The position numbers and the translations under genes were made by a program. Below the pieces are notes generated by a model. It did no database searches. It saw only the letters and a program-made list of their open reading frames with translations, and was not told where the DNA came from. This document shows, piece after piece, positions 53,669 through 62,669 of a DNA stretch of 64,000 nt. Numbering within the stretch: the stretch's first letter is position 1; the number at the start of each line of letters is the position of its first letter. The stretch is from the NCBI RefSeq assembly GCF_000711795.1, contig NZ_KL543978.1, positions 87,826-151,825 of the forward strand, read 5' to 3'. Source of the stretch: Vibrio pacinii DSM 19139 (GTDB lineage: Bacteria; Pseudomonadota; Gammaproteobacteria; Enterobacterales; Vibrionaceae).

Positions 53669-54031
53669 ATGAACGTTCTATCTAAATCAAAAGCGGTGCC
53701 ATATGGTACCGCTTTATTGGTTTTATCCGTTAGCTCTTTCAGCGTTGAAGGTACCGATATGTACGACCTATCAGACTATGCGCAATTGGCGTGTGAAGTG
53801 CATACAACCTCAATTCAGATAGTGATTACTACTAAGCAAAATACACCAGTTGGAAGCAGAATTAAAATCACGGGTTCCAGTTCGGTGAGCACTTCACTTA
53901 CCCCTAATTCACGCCTAGGCCTGTCCCTGAGCAACTCTGATTTTCCTATTGAGCTGTCCTTAACAAGTGCAGACCACACCGCACTTTTTACCCTCAACCA
54001 CCAGTGCAAACTAACCTATAAACCAACCTAA
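53669..54031 (+). CDS. CsgC-position protein, possible curli chaperone
   Basis: 120 residues. Signal peptide VPYGTALLVLSVSSFSVEG region, then a beta-rich, immunoglobulin-like domain (QIVITTKQNTPVGSRIKITG). Two isolated Cys (ACEV and QCKL) could form a disulphide, unlike the CxC motif of E. coli CsgC. Position after csgA matches CsgC or CsgH, small periplasmic inhibitors of curli amyloid. Sequence likeness is weak, so the call rests on place and size. Starts 5 bases after csgA. Confidence 0.55.
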   Translation: MNVLSKSKAVPYGTALLVLSVSSFSVEGTDMYDLSDYAQLACEVHTTSIQIVITTKQNTPVGSRIKITGSSSVSTSLTPNSRLGLSLSNSDFPIELSLTSADHTALFTLNHQCKLTYKPT

Positions 54032-54053
54032 TCTTGTCTATCGCTAATAAAAA

Positions 54054-54075
54054 AGCCCCTCAATATAGAGGGGCA
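54054..54075 (-). terminator. Terminator after pstB
   Basis: GCCCCTC pairs with GAGGGGC across a 6-base loop; on the minus strand a T run follows. It closes the pst operon. There is no T run on the plus side, so the curli operon may end elsewhere. Confidence 0.85.
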
Positions 54076-54121
54076 AAGTACCATCGCTTATAGTTATAAT
54101 TTTTCGTGCCTGTAAACTTAC

Positions 54122-54871
54122 TTAACCAAAGTCGCCATTAACATAACCGCGCGTGCGGTCGTCTTTAGGTTCGCTAAAGATGACCTGTGTATCATTGTGT
54201 TCAACCAACTCCCCCATCAAAAAGAAAGCGGTGCGGTCTGAGATACGACGAGCTTGCTGCATCGAGTGAGTAACGATAACAATGGTGTAGTTTTTCTTCA
54301 GTTCTTCCATCAACTCTTCAATTTTATGCGTTGCAATTGGGTCAAGTGCTGACGTTGGTTCATCCATCAAAATAACGTCCGGTTCCATCGCAATGGTTCG
54401 CGCAATACACAAACGCTGTTGCTGACCACCCGACAAACCAAAAGCGTGCGATTTTAAGCGATCTTTAACCTCGTCCCACAGCGCTGCGCTGCGCAAAGAA
54501 GTCTCGACTACTTCATCAATATGCTTTTTGTCTTTGACACCTTGAGCGCGCAGACCATAAGCGACATTTTCGTAAATGCTCATCGGGAAAGGATTGGGTT
54601 TTTGGAACACCATGCCTACTTTGATGCGCAGATCAGCAACGTCAATGTTGCCGTAAATATCACCACCATCCATTTCTAAACGCCCCGTAATCTTGACGCC
54701 TTCAATCAAGTCGTTCATACGATTCAAGCAGCGCAGTAACGTCGACTTACCGCAACCAGAGGGGCCGATCAACGCAGTAACTTGGCGCTCGGGTACTGGC
54801 AAGTTGATTGACTTAAGCGCCTGATTATCACCGTAAAATAGGTCGAGGTTTTCAATATTAAACTTATTCAT
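54122..54871 (-). CDS. pstB: Phosphate ABC transporter ATPase PstB
   Basis: 249 residues from ATG 54871 (the longer frame starts inside pstA's end and lacks the family start). Walker A IGPSGCGKSTLLRCLNRM, signature LSGGQQQRLCIARTIA, Walker B VILMDEPTSALDP, and the switch histidine in TIVIVTHSM. Powers high-affinity phosphate import. Last gene of pstSCAB. Confidence 0.97.
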   Translation of the reverse strand: MNKFNIENLDLFYGDNQALKSINLPVPERQVTALIGPSGCGKSTLLRCLNRMNDLIEGVKITGRLEMDGGDIYGNIDVADLRIKVGMVFQKPNPFPMSIYENVAYGLRAQGVKDKKHIDEVVETSLRSAALWDEVKDRLKSHAFGLSGGQQQRLCIARTIAMEPDVILMDEPTSALDPIATHKIEELMEELKKNYTIVIVTHSMQQARRISDRTAFFLMGELVEHNDTQVIFSEPKDDRTRGYVNGDFG

Positions 54872-54926
54872 GTCGATATCTCTTAATTCTATAATTCTGT
54901 CGTGTCGCTTTAAATGCTCAGCAAGT

Positions 54927-55826
54927 TTAGTAAGTTGCTGTATTGAATCGCTTAGCAATCAGTTTAGTTAACGTGTTGATAAGCAGCACGACAACAATCA
55001 GTACGGTCGCAGTGCCGTAGGCTTGGTTCCACTCTTCTACCGTAAACAGTTCGGTCGTCAATTTGTATAAATGAACCGTCAAAGTGCGGCCTGAATCAAG
55101 CAGCGAATCTGGAATTCGTGCAACCATCCCTGCGGTTAGAAATACTGGCGCTGATTCGCCAATAACCCGACCAATACTCAGGATTACTGAGGTTAAGATA
55201 CCAGGAATGGCACTTGGCAAAATTAAGCGCCAAATGGTGTAAATTTTTGAAGCGCCCAACCCATAAGAACCTTCACGGTATGTCTGTGGGACTGCCATTA
55301 GCGCTTCTTCTGTCGTCCGGATGATCACTGGAAGAATTAAAATACTCAGAGTCAGAGCCCCCGAAAGTATCGAGAAGCCTAGACCAAGAATCGCAACAAA
55401 AAAGGTCATACCAAACAGACCAAAGATGATGGATGGGATCCCTGCAAGCGACTCGGTACAAAAACGTATGATTTTAACTAATCGGCTGCCCACTTTGGCG
55501 TATTCGGTTAGATAAATAGCTGTCATGATGCCCAGAGGCGCAGCAACCGCTATCGAAGCAAAAACCATATAAATAGTTGAGATGATCATCGGAAAGATCC
55601 CATGCTCATCACCTGTTCGTGTGTAGTCGTCAGTGATAAAAGCCCAGTCCACATGCTGAAGACCGTTAGATAAGATGTACCAAATAATCCAGAATAGAAA
55701 ACCAACCGTAAGCGCTGCTGCTGCCCATACAAAGGCGGTCAGAATATTATCTTTGGTTTGACGAGCTTTTTTAAGCTTAACCTTATGCATCGCCATTGCG
55801 CTGTTATTGATTGTAGACATTGTCAT
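54927..55826 (-). CDS. pstA: Phosphate ABC transporter permease PstA
   Basis: 299 residues, six membrane helices. Family motif SLAGIPSIIFGLFGM and the EAA-loop sequence EEALMAVPQTYREGSYGLGASKIYTIWRLILPSAIPGI. Start ATG 55826 overlaps the pstC stop by one base; an ATG at 55820 is also possible. Pairs with PstC. Confidence 0.96.
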   Translation of the reverse strand: MTMSTINNSAMAMHKVKLKKARQTKDNILTAFVWAAAALTVGFLFWIIWYILSNGLQHVDWAFITDDYTRTGDEHGIFPMIISTIYMVFASIAVAAPLGIMTAIYLTEYAKVGSRLVKIIRFCTESLAGIPSIIFGLFGMTFFVAILGLGFSILSGALTLSILILPVIIRTTEEALMAVPQTYREGSYGLGASKIYTIWRLILPSAIPGILTSVILSIGRVIGESAPVFLTAGMVARIPDSLLDSGRTLTVHLYKLTTELFTVEEWNQAYGTATVLIVVVLLINTLTKLIAKRFNTATY

Positions 55827-56755
55827 TACCTCGCCTTCTCACGATTTAAGTACAGAAGGATAGCGTTCAAAGACATAATGAAGGCCAGTAACACCACGCC
55901 CGTCGCATAGAGCGCATTTGCATGAATACCACTTGCGTATGACATTTCAATCGCAATATTGGCCGTCAACGTACGTGCGGAATCTAAAATTCCTTCAGGC
56001 ATGGCAGGCGCGTTACCCATCACCATGATGATCGCCATGGTTTCACCAAGTGCACGACCAATACCAAGGATGACGCCAGTCATAATGCCACTGCGAGCCG
56101 CGGGAACTAATAATTTGAATATCGTAAAAATATTAGAAGCACCCAATGCCAAAGAGCCTTCTTTATAGGTGCGTGGCACAGCGCGAATGGACGTTTCTGA
56201 TACCGTAATAACGGTTGGCAGAATCATCACACCCAAGACAATGATACCGGCCAAAATGGTGTTACCCGCTGGCACTTGAAAAATGTCTTGTATCAAAGGA
56301 ACAATGATAACTAGTCCAAAGAAACCGTAGACAACGGAAGGGATACCAGCCAATAGTTCGACCGCAGGACGAATCACATCCGCCACGCGCTTAGGCGCAA
56401 TTTCTGCGATAAAAATTGCCGTGAGAACGCCGATAGGCACACCAACCACAACCGCCCCTAAAGTTGAAACCACAGAGGCAACAATCATCGTTGCCACACC
56501 ATACAGGGCGGGTGGTAACCAATCTTGGCCAAGCACAATGCCTGATACGCCCACTTCTTGGAAAGCAGGAATACTTTCTTTGACAATGAAGTAGGCAATG
56601 ACCGCTAGAGAGACAATACCGATAATTGCACTGGTTAAAAACAAGCCATGAAAGATCCGCTCTTTCCAATCAACGCGTTTTTTAGTTCGCAAACCCGTTT
56701 TTTTAAATGCAGTCGCTTGCGTATTCATAAGCTTTTCACTATTTGCGATGGTCAT
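55826..56755 (-). CDS. pstC: Phosphate ABC transporter permease PstC
   Basis: 309 residues, six helices. Motifs: LLAGIPSVVYGFFGLVIIVPL and the EAA-type loop ETSIRAVPRTYKEGSLALGASNIFTIFKLLVPAA. N-terminal 40 residues are cytoplasmic and basic. Forms the channel with PstA. Follows pstS by about 105 bases. Confidence 0.96.
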   Translation of the reverse strand: MTIANSEKLMNTQATAFKKTGLRTKKRVDWKERIFHGLFLTSAIIGIVSLAVIAYFIVKESIPAFQEVGVSGIVLGQDWLPPALYGVATMIVASVVSTLGAVVVGVPIGVLTAIFIAEIAPKRVADVIRPAVELLAGIPSVVYGFFGLVIIVPLIQDIFQVPAGNTILAGIIVLGVMILPTVITVSETSIRAVPRTYKEGSLALGASNIFTIFKLLVPAARSGIMTGVILGIGRALGETMAIIMVMGNAPAMPEGILDSARTLTANIAIEMSYASGIHANALYATGVVLLAFIMSLNAILLYLNREKAR

Positions 56756-56860
56756 TTTGATATCTCACAGTTCGAGAGCAGAATTCGCTACTTCGAATTG
56801 GATTGAAAACGCTCAGCCCGAAAAAGTTGGGCTGAGCAAATTAACATTTGTTGCTAAAAA

Positions 56861-57682
56861 CTAGTTAACTGAGATGTAACCTTTACTGTCAACCAACGCT
56901 TGCGCTTCATCAGTCAACATCCAGTCTAGGAACTTTTGAGTTTCAGCTGATGGCTCGCCTTCTTTGTAAAGGACAAGGAATGGACGAGCAACTTTGTAAG
57001 AGCCGTTCTTCACATTGTCGACAGAGGCTGGAGTACCATCAATAGCAAGTGCGTTAACGGTGTTATCGACCGTACCCAGTGAGATATAACCAATAGCGTA
57101 TGGGTTCGAAGCTACCATGGTTTTTAGCGCACCGTTACCGTTAGCAACTTGTGCACGCTGGGAAATGGCAGAGACTTTCTTACCCGAAATTTTCTTCTTC
57201 AAGCTCATGATGTCTTCAAATGCACCGCGAGTACCAGAAGCGGTATCACGAGTGATTGCAACGATAGGCTTGTCTGAACCACCCACATCTTTCCAGTTGG
57301 TCACTTCACCTTTGTAAATTGCCGTTACTTGCTCTGCAGTTAAGCCTGATAATTTGTTTTTAGGGTTAACAACAACAGCGATACCATCACGGGCAATCAC
57401 TTCTTCCTTAAGTGATGGCTCTTTTTCTGAAGACTTTAGGTTACGTGAAGACATACCTAAATCAGCAGAACCATTTTTGGCGGCTTTAACACCAGCTGAA
57501 GACCCAGGGCCTTGCACTTCAATAAATACGTTAGAGTTTGACTTCATGTATGTTTCAGAGAAAACTTCCATCAGTGGAGTGACGCTGCTAGAACCCACTG
57601 CAGAGATCGTTTCTTTAGCAGAAACTGAAGTCACTGCCATTGTGCCTAGAAGTGCAATTGCACCGATTACTGTCTTTTTCAT
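56861..57682 (-). CDS. pstS: Phosphate-binding protein PstS
   Basis: 273 residues from ATG 57682 (AAGGAA upstream; GTG 3 bases before is the longer frame). Signal peptide VIGAIALLGTMAVTSVSA. Mature protein starts KETISAVGSSSVTPLMEVF, with the phosphate loop GPGSSAGVKAA and ITRDTASGTRGAFEDI. Binds phosphate in the periplasm for PstC/PstA. Short form, as in other Vibrio pst2. First gene of the operon. Confidence 0.96.
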   Translation of the reverse strand: MKKTVIGAIALLGTMAVTSVSAKETISAVGSSSVTPLMEVFSETYMKSNSNVFIEVQGPGSSAGVKAAKNGSADLGMSSRNLKSSEKEPSLKEEVIARDGIAVVVNPKNKLSGLTAEQVTAIYKGEVTNWKDVGGSDKPIVAITRDTASGTRGAFEDIMSLKKKISGKKVSAISQRAQVANGNGALKTMVASNPYAIGYISLGTVDNTVNALAIDGTPASVDNVKNGSYKVARPFLVLYKEGEPSAETQKFLDWMLTDEAQALVDSKGYISVN

Positions 57683-58049
57683 CACAATTTCCTTTAGTGG
57701 CTTGATTGCCGTTGTGTTTCACTTGAACGCAGCCCACTTTAGAACTCGAATATGACAATTGTGTTTCACTTAGTTGAAGCCTCTATGACAGCGGTTGACT
57801 AACCTTGTCGATCTTAAAACGCCAGCATCGCTTCCACATTAATCGTACTTTAGTCGGTTTAACTTTCCCTTTTGTTCAAATCGTACATAAAACAACCCAT
57901 TGATAAGCTTAATAAATTTAGTTGCATAGCCCCTGTTCAAACTTTGTTTCATTCAACTTAATTTCTTAGTTGAAATATTGCATATAGGAATTAGAATCAT
58001 TTGAAAATAATAACAATATACTCAATTCATTTATCGAAGAGGTTTTCTA
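57683..58049. promoter_or_regulatory. Control region of pstS and the chemotaxis-receptor gene
   Basis: Divergent region of 367 bases. TTGTGTTTCACTT occurs twice (57712-57724 and 57759-57771), 47 bases apart, upstream of pstS. A Pho-box-like stretch, TGACAATTGTGTTTCAC, starts at 57753 and agrees only partly with the consensus. Phosphate control through PhoB is expected for the family. Confidence 0.5.
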
Positions 58050-59693
58050 ATGCGCCCGTTACTCAGTGGCTTATCAATAAAAGTGCAGATCCTAGTACCT
58101 GTACTGTTTACGCTACTCTTGCTAATTGCAGGAATTACTTACAGCACCACATCTCTAAAGCACGCGTTTAAACAAGTAACCGTTTCAACCGAAACGGTTA
58201 TTAACAACAAAGATCAACTGACTAAAATTATCGACAACACCTATGCAATGCGAATTAAAGCGATATACAGCTTGTTCCGTGCAGAAGATGTCGCCCAACT
58301 GACCTCGACTCTCCAAGCCAAGCAACGTGACAATCTACGCCTGTTAGATTCACTTAATCAGGTCGGTGGACTAAAACGCGAAACTCAGCAGATGGAACAG
58401 GCTATTGATAACTATGTGAGCTATTCAATTAACACCATGATTCCACTGCTCAGCGTTAAACACGAGAACGGCGAAAACTCGGCAGATTTCCAACGCCAAT
58501 ACGATCAAGCCGCTTCCCTTTATCGTGACAAAGGTCGCGAGATGGTCGAAGCGATCGATCAACTATCCAATAAGCTTAACCAAATCGCCCTTGATGAAGT
58601 CAACGACAATGAAGCGAAGCATTCTAGCGTGATGAACAATTCGATTATCGGTTTGATTGCGGTACTACTTGCCGCTTGCATAATCAGTTGGTGGCTGGCC
58701 GGTATTATCGTCACACCAATTGAAAAGCTTCAGGCAGCCATGAAAGAACTGGCGCAAGGCAATCTGACCATTACGGTCGCAGAAGAAGGCAATAATGAAA
58801 TCACCGCCCTATCGCGGAATTTCAACCTCACGGCTTTGCAACTTAAACAAACGGTTGATGCTCTAGTTCGAATCAGTGTCAACGTTGCTTCGGCATCAAC
58901 AGAGCTTGCAGCGGTAATGACACAATCGAGCGTTAACTCCGACCAAGAGAAGAACGAAGTCGAACAAGTCGCATCAGCAATCAACCAAATGGAAAGTACT
59001 GCTTTAGAAGTCACGCAAAATGCTAATCTTGCTGATGCCGCTTCTAGCAGTGCTAACCAAATGGCAAAAGAGAGCTTAGCTATCTTTGAACAAAGCATTC
59101 GTGAAAGCGCCAAGATGGCCGATCAATTGACTCAGGCCGCTGATGTGGTGAACTCTCTAAAAGAGCAATCAGAGCAAATTGGCAAAGTGATTGAGGTGAT
59201 TGAAAGTATTTCTGAGCAAACCAATCTTCTGGCGTTAAATGCAGCCATTGAAGCGGCGCGTGCAGGGGAAAGTGGCCGAGGCTTTGCCGTGGTCGCCGAT
59301 GAAGTCCGTATGCTGGCAGCGAGAACACAAGAGTCGACTAAAGAGATTCAAGTCATCATTGAAGAGTTGCAACACCAATCCGGCAGTGCCAACGATAGCA
59401 TGACATCGAGCCTTGAGATGCTTGCGCAAAACCAGCAGCAAGCTGCACAAGTGAGCGAGGCGTTAAACCAGATCAGTACTTCAATTTCAGAACTGACCTC
59501 TCTAAATGCTCAAGTGGCGGTAGCGTCAGAAGAACAAGGACAGGTTACCTCCGACATCAATAACAACTTGGGCAATATTTATCAGCTGGTAAGCCAAAAC
59601 GTTACGGGGATTACCCAATCCGCTGCAGCGAGCCAAGAGCTCTCGACCCTAGCCGAAAGTCAAAAGCAGCAGCTAAGCTTTTTTAAAATATAG
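58050..59693 (+). CDS. Methyl-accepting chemotaxis protein
   Basis: 547 residues. Membrane helix (VQILVPVLFTLLLLIAGITYS), a periplasmic helical-bundle sensor about 35-190, second helix (IIGLIAVLLAACIISWWLAGI), HAMP domain about 210-265, and signalling domain about 300-540 with the hairpin IEVIESISEQTNLLALNAAIEAARAGESGRGFAVVADEVR. Ligand unknown. No CheW-binding pentapeptide at the end. Confidence 0.94.
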   Translation: MRPLLSGLSIKVQILVPVLFTLLLLIAGITYSTTSLKHAFKQVTVSTETVINNKDQLTKIIDNTYAMRIKAIYSLFRAEDVAQLTSTLQAKQRDNLRLLDSLNQVGGLKRETQQMEQAIDNYVSYSINTMIPLLSVKHENGENSADFQRQYDQAASLYRDKGREMVEAIDQLSNKLNQIALDEVNDNEAKHSSVMNNSIIGLIAVLLAACIISWWLAGIIVTPIEKLQAAMKELAQGNLTITVAEEGNNEITALSRNFNLTALQLKQTVDALVRISVNVASASTELAAVMTQSSVNSDQEKNEVEQVASAINQMESTALEVTQNANLADAASSSANQMAKESLAIFEQSIRESAKMADQLTQAADVVNSLKEQSEQIGKVIEVIESISEQTNLLALNAAIEAARAGESGRGFAVVADEVRMLAARTQESTKEIQVIIEELQHQSGSANDSMTSSLEMLAQNQQQAAQVSEALNQISTSISELTSLNAQVAVASEEQGQVTSDINNNLGNIYQLVSQNVTGITQSAAASQELSTLAESQKQQLSFFKI

Positions 59694-59740
59694 AAAACGC
59701 GTTTAAGACTGTCTCAGAGCAAAACAAATAACAAAAAAAA

Positions 59741-59763
59741 GGGGTTGCCAATCTGGCAACCCC
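59741..59763 (-). terminator. Terminator between the chemotaxis receptor and the helicase
   Basis: GGGGTTGCCA pairs with TGGCAACCCC with a 3-base loop. On the minus strand a run of eight T follows, so it mainly serves the helicase gene, and it can also stop the rightward transcript. Confidence 0.92.
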
Positions 59764-59780
59764 TTCTCTTTTAAGCTCTA

Positions 59781-61112
59781 TTACTCGTCTTCAATCTTTG
59801 GTGCAACTTTCTTTTTAGGGATAAAGACGTTATCGCCCACCGCAACGTTTTGATGGAAACTCTTATCACGTTTGACTGGCTTCTTAATTGATTTCTTCGC
59901 CTGAGGTTTCGCTTTCTTGGTCGTTTTATCTTTGGCGCGGAAATCAGGCTTGCGCGGTTTGATTCCTTTAAACTTACCTTGTAAACCTTCCAACTCGGAA
60001 AATGCCAGATCTTGTTGTAGGTAGGTTTCAACGCGTTTAAAGCTATCCCAGTCTTTCGGCCCCACTAAAGAAGCGGCATCACCTTTATTACCCGCACGAC
60101 CCGTACGACCCACACGGTGAACGTATTCTTCGGTATGTTTTGGCATGTCAAAGTTAATCACGTGTGTCACATTGGTGATATCCAAACCACGTGATGCAAT
60201 GTCAGTTGTGACCAGAATTTTGAACACAGCTCGCTCAAACTGACTCATAATGGTGTTACGTTGAGTCTGCGTTAGGCTGCCGCTTAGCGCGACCGCTTTA
60301 AGCTTTTTCTCGTTCAACTTGTCAGTCAAGCGTTCTGTATCAGCGCGTGTCGCAGTAAAGATCATCACTTGTTTGTACTGCGCTTCACTCAAAATACGAT
60401 CAAGAATGGCTTCTTTGTGGTCTAAGTGATCACACAAATAGAATTTTTGCGCGATGTCTTTGTGCTCGTCACTGCCCACACCAATAGCGATTTGTTTTGG
60501 TGCGTTAAGCATCTCAATAGCAATATCATTAACTTGGGTATGATCTAACGTCGCAGAGAACATCAAGGTTTGACGACGACGATGCTTAGCCGCGTTGTGA
60601 ATGCGACGTAGTTCAGGGGCAAAACCCAAATCCAACATACGGTCTGCTTCATCCAGTACTAGCGTCTCAAGTCCATCAAGGTGCAAAGAGCGATGCTCTA
60701 GGTGATCAGCTAAACGCCCTGGGGTGGCCACAATAAACTTAGGGTAACGACGCAAAGCTTTCACTTGGTCGTTGAAGTTCTCTCCGCCAACAATCAACGT
60801 CGCATCGTATGATAGACCCGCCAACATTGTGCGCAATTCGCCGTAAACCTGTTTTGCCAGTTCACGCGTCGGTGCCAAAATTAGGCCACGAGGATCTTTT
60901 GCTGAAAACGCTTTGTTTTTTAAAGATTTATGTAGCATAGGCAAAACAAATGCCAGCGTCTTACCTGAACCCGTTTTTGATGAAGCCAACAGATCTTTAC
61001 CTGCGATCGCAACCGGAATGGCGCGTTGCTGTATCTCTGTCGCCTTGTTAAAATCCAAATGTTTTAAGTTCTTCAGTAAGCGATTGTCTAAACCTAACTC
61101 TTTAAACTGCAA
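59781..61112 (-). CDS. DEAD-box RNA helicase
   Basis: 443 residues from TTG 61112, chosen because GGAG lies 6 bases upstream and the protein then begins MQFKELGLDNRLLKNL, as in RhlE-type helicases; the frame is open 42 bases further. Motifs: Q motif (ATEIQQRAIPVAI), I ASSKTGSGKT, Ia PTRELAKQV, II DEAD (VLDEADRMLDLG), III SAT, IV-VI including HRVGRTGRAG. A basic Lys-rich tail from about 375 (KTTKKAKPQAKKSIKKPVKR) may bind RNA. ATP-dependent RNA remodelling; close to RhlE or similar, exact type not set. Confidence 0.93.
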   Translation of the reverse strand: MQFKELGLDNRLLKNLKHLDFNKATEIQQRAIPVAIAGKDLLASSKTGSGKTLAFVLPMLHKSLKNKAFSAKDPRGLILAPTRELAKQVYGELRTMLAGLSYDATLIVGGENFNDQVKALRRYPKFIVATPGRLADHLEHRSLHLDGLETLVLDEADRMLDLGFAPELRRIHNAAKHRRRQTLMFSATLDHTQVNDIAIEMLNAPKQIAIGVGSDEHKDIAQKFYLCDHLDHKEAILDRILSEAQYKQVMIFTATRADTERLTDKLNEKKLKAVALSGSLTQTQRNTIMSQFERAVFKILVTTDIASRGLDITNVTHVINFDMPKHTEEYVHRVGRTGRAGNKGDAASLVGPKDWDSFKRVETYLQQDLAFSELEGLQGKFKGIKPRKPDFRAKDKTTKKAKPQAKKSIKKPVKRDKSFHQNVAVGDNVFIPKKKVAPKIEDE

Positions 61113-61467
61113 AGTATTCTCCAATTGAACTAAGTGTTGATGGCACGACGTCAAATGGGTGCCGAATAAACACGAAAATATTAATAACAGGCCATGATAA
61201 CTGTATTCAGCGAAAGAGGATAGAGATCACATAAAATAATCTTGTCATGCAAAATAAGGTTAGATGCAGTCAATAGAATGGCTTGCACTGATTGCTGCTA
61301 CCAGTGAGACATCGATCACCTAATTCGATAATTGCTTAAATTCTTGGGTTTTTTTGACTTTGGCATGCTTTAGGATGCCTATAATTAGAGCTACACTGAA
61401 AACGCCACTATAAGAGCAAGAAATTATAGGGCGTCATATTGATACTTTACAAGCAAGGAGTTCTCTT
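61113..61467. promoter_or_regulatory. Control region and leader of the Lpp-type gene
   Basis: A -35-like TTGACT (61354-61359) and a perfect TATAAT (61380-61385) flank a 20-base spacer, longer than usual; TTGGCA (60-65) at 14 bases is the alternative. A leader of about 76 bases holds a hairpin, CGCC-A-CTATAA with TTATAG-GGCG (61403-61433), before AAGGAG at 61456. The rest of the region shows nothing clear. Confidence 0.6.
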
Positions 61468-61716
61468 ATGAACAAAATGTTGATCGCAGCTGCAGCATCA
61501 TCTGTTCTTCTACTAGCAGGTTGTGCCTCTGGTCCTGATGAAGCAACAACAGCAAAAATGGATGAGCTAAGCAATCAAGTCAGCCAACTAAGCCAAGACG
61601 TTCAAGCTCTACAATCAGAAGTACGTAAATCGAACGATTCAGCAATGGCAGCTCAAGAAGAAGCAGCACGTGCTAACGAGCGTATCGACAACATTGCTCA
61701 GTCTTACACTAAGTAA
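61468..61716 (+). CDS. Lpp-type small outer-membrane lipoprotein
   Basis: 82 residues. Lipobox LLAGC (lipidated Cys near 19), then a heptad-repeat helix with alanine/leucine zipper character (MDELSNQVSQLSQDVQALQSEVRKS), ending in SYTK. This is the layout of the Lpp/OprI murein lipoprotein, whose C-terminal Lys is linked to peptidoglycan. Strong promoter with TATAAT and AAGGAG ribosome site. Followed at once by a 13-bp terminator and a convergent L,D-transpeptidase. Confidence 0.88.
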   Translation: MNKMLIAAAASSVLLLAGCASGPDEATTAKMDELSNQVSQLSQDVQALQSEVRKSNDSAMAAQEEAARANERIDNIAQSYTK

Positions 61717-61730
61717 TACGTCTTCCTAAA

Positions 61731-61760
61731 AAAAGAGGGTCAGCATTCTGACCCTCTTTT
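61731..61760. terminator. Bidirectional terminator between the Lpp gene and the L,D-transpeptidase
   Basis: A perfect 13-bp stem (AAAAGAGGGTCAG with CTGACCCTCTTTT) with a CATT loop. It lies between convergent genes and has A/T tracts on both sides. Confidence 0.95.
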
Positions 61761-61763
61761 GAT

Positions 61764-62669
61764 TTAATATGTACGTGTTGGCGCAACAATTTCAACCGGG
61801 ACACCGTTTTGTGCCAAGATGACCGCACGTGCTTTAACGTCAGAATAATCAAACTCTTCTAACCACCAACTCAGCTCTATCGGCACTTCCAGATCGTGTT
61901 TTACGCCATCGCTGCGCGTTAGGGGTTCATGCGCTTCTACAAACACACTTCTATCGGGCTCCAAAGCAACTTTAATCGGTTGATTAATCACCCGCACCTT
62001 TTCGCCTAATTCTACCTTTTCAAATAACCATTCGATGTCTTTTGGATCCATACGAATGCAACCAGAACTGACACGAAGACCGATTCCAAAATCTTTATTG
62101 GTGCCATGAATAAGATAATCACCAATACCATAAGCGAGACGAAGTGCATACTCCCCTAGAGGGTTGTCAGGCCCCGCTGGGACCACGGCTGGAAGCTCGA
62201 TCCCTCTCGCACGGTACTCTTTTCGAATAGAGGCTGGTGGCGTCCATGTCGGATTGGGGCGTTTCTGACTAATGCGAGTTTCCATTTCTGGCGTATCGCG
62301 ACCAATTCGGCCAATCCCAACCGGAAATATATGAACTTTATTGATTTCAGGTTGAAAGTAGTAGAGGCGCAGTTCAGCCAAGTTAATCACCACCCCTTGA
62401 CGTTCGACATTGGGTAATATTATCTGAGTTGGAATGGTCAGTACGTAGTCAACTTGTGGCAAAAAAGGATCGACGCCTTTGTTTGCCGCCATAAGCGACA
62501 AAAATCCCACATCATACTGCTTGGCAATATTTGCCAGTGTGTCACCCTCTGCCACTTGATGAAACTGAGTACGCCCAACAATACTGCTGCCTTCAAGCGG
62601 GAGGTCGTAAGTGGCAGCAAACACAGATGTACTCAAGCAACAACACCAAGCGATAAATTTACGCACCAT
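61764..62669 (-). CDS. L,D-transpeptidase with LysM domain (ErfK/YcfS/YbiS type)
   Basis: 301 residues. Signal peptide WCCCLSTSVFA, a LysM domain about 38-85 (FHQVAEGDTLANIAKQYDV), and the YkuD catalytic domain about 95-230 with HGTNKDFGIGLRVSSGCIRM (the His and the nucleophile Cys in SSGCIRM). C-terminal 60 residues are family-typical. Such enzymes link the Lpp C-terminal lysine to peptidoglycan or make 3-3 cross-links. It overlaps the photolyase stop by 11 bases and is convergent with the Lpp-type gene, so Lpp anchoring is likely. Confidence 0.92.
   Translation of the reverse strand: MVRKFIAWCCCLSTSVFAATYDLPLEGSSIVGRTQFHQVAEGDTLANIAKQYDVGFLSLMAANKGVDPFLPQVDYVLTIPTQIILPNVERQGVVINLAELRLYYFQPEINKVHIFPVGIGRIGRDTPEMETRISQKRPNPTWTPPASIRKEYRARGIELPAVVPAGPDNPLGEYALRLAYGIGDYLIHGTNKDFGIGLRVSSGCIRMDPKDIEWLFEKVELGEKVRVINQPIKVALEPDRSVFVEAHEPLTRSDGVKHDLEVPIELSWWLEEFDYSDVKARAVILAQNGVPVEIVAPTRTY

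Noticed and set aside
57781..57800. TGACAGCGGTTGACT as a Pho box
   Set aside because: The half-site spacing is 10 bases and Pho boxes need 11; the match is too weak for a call.
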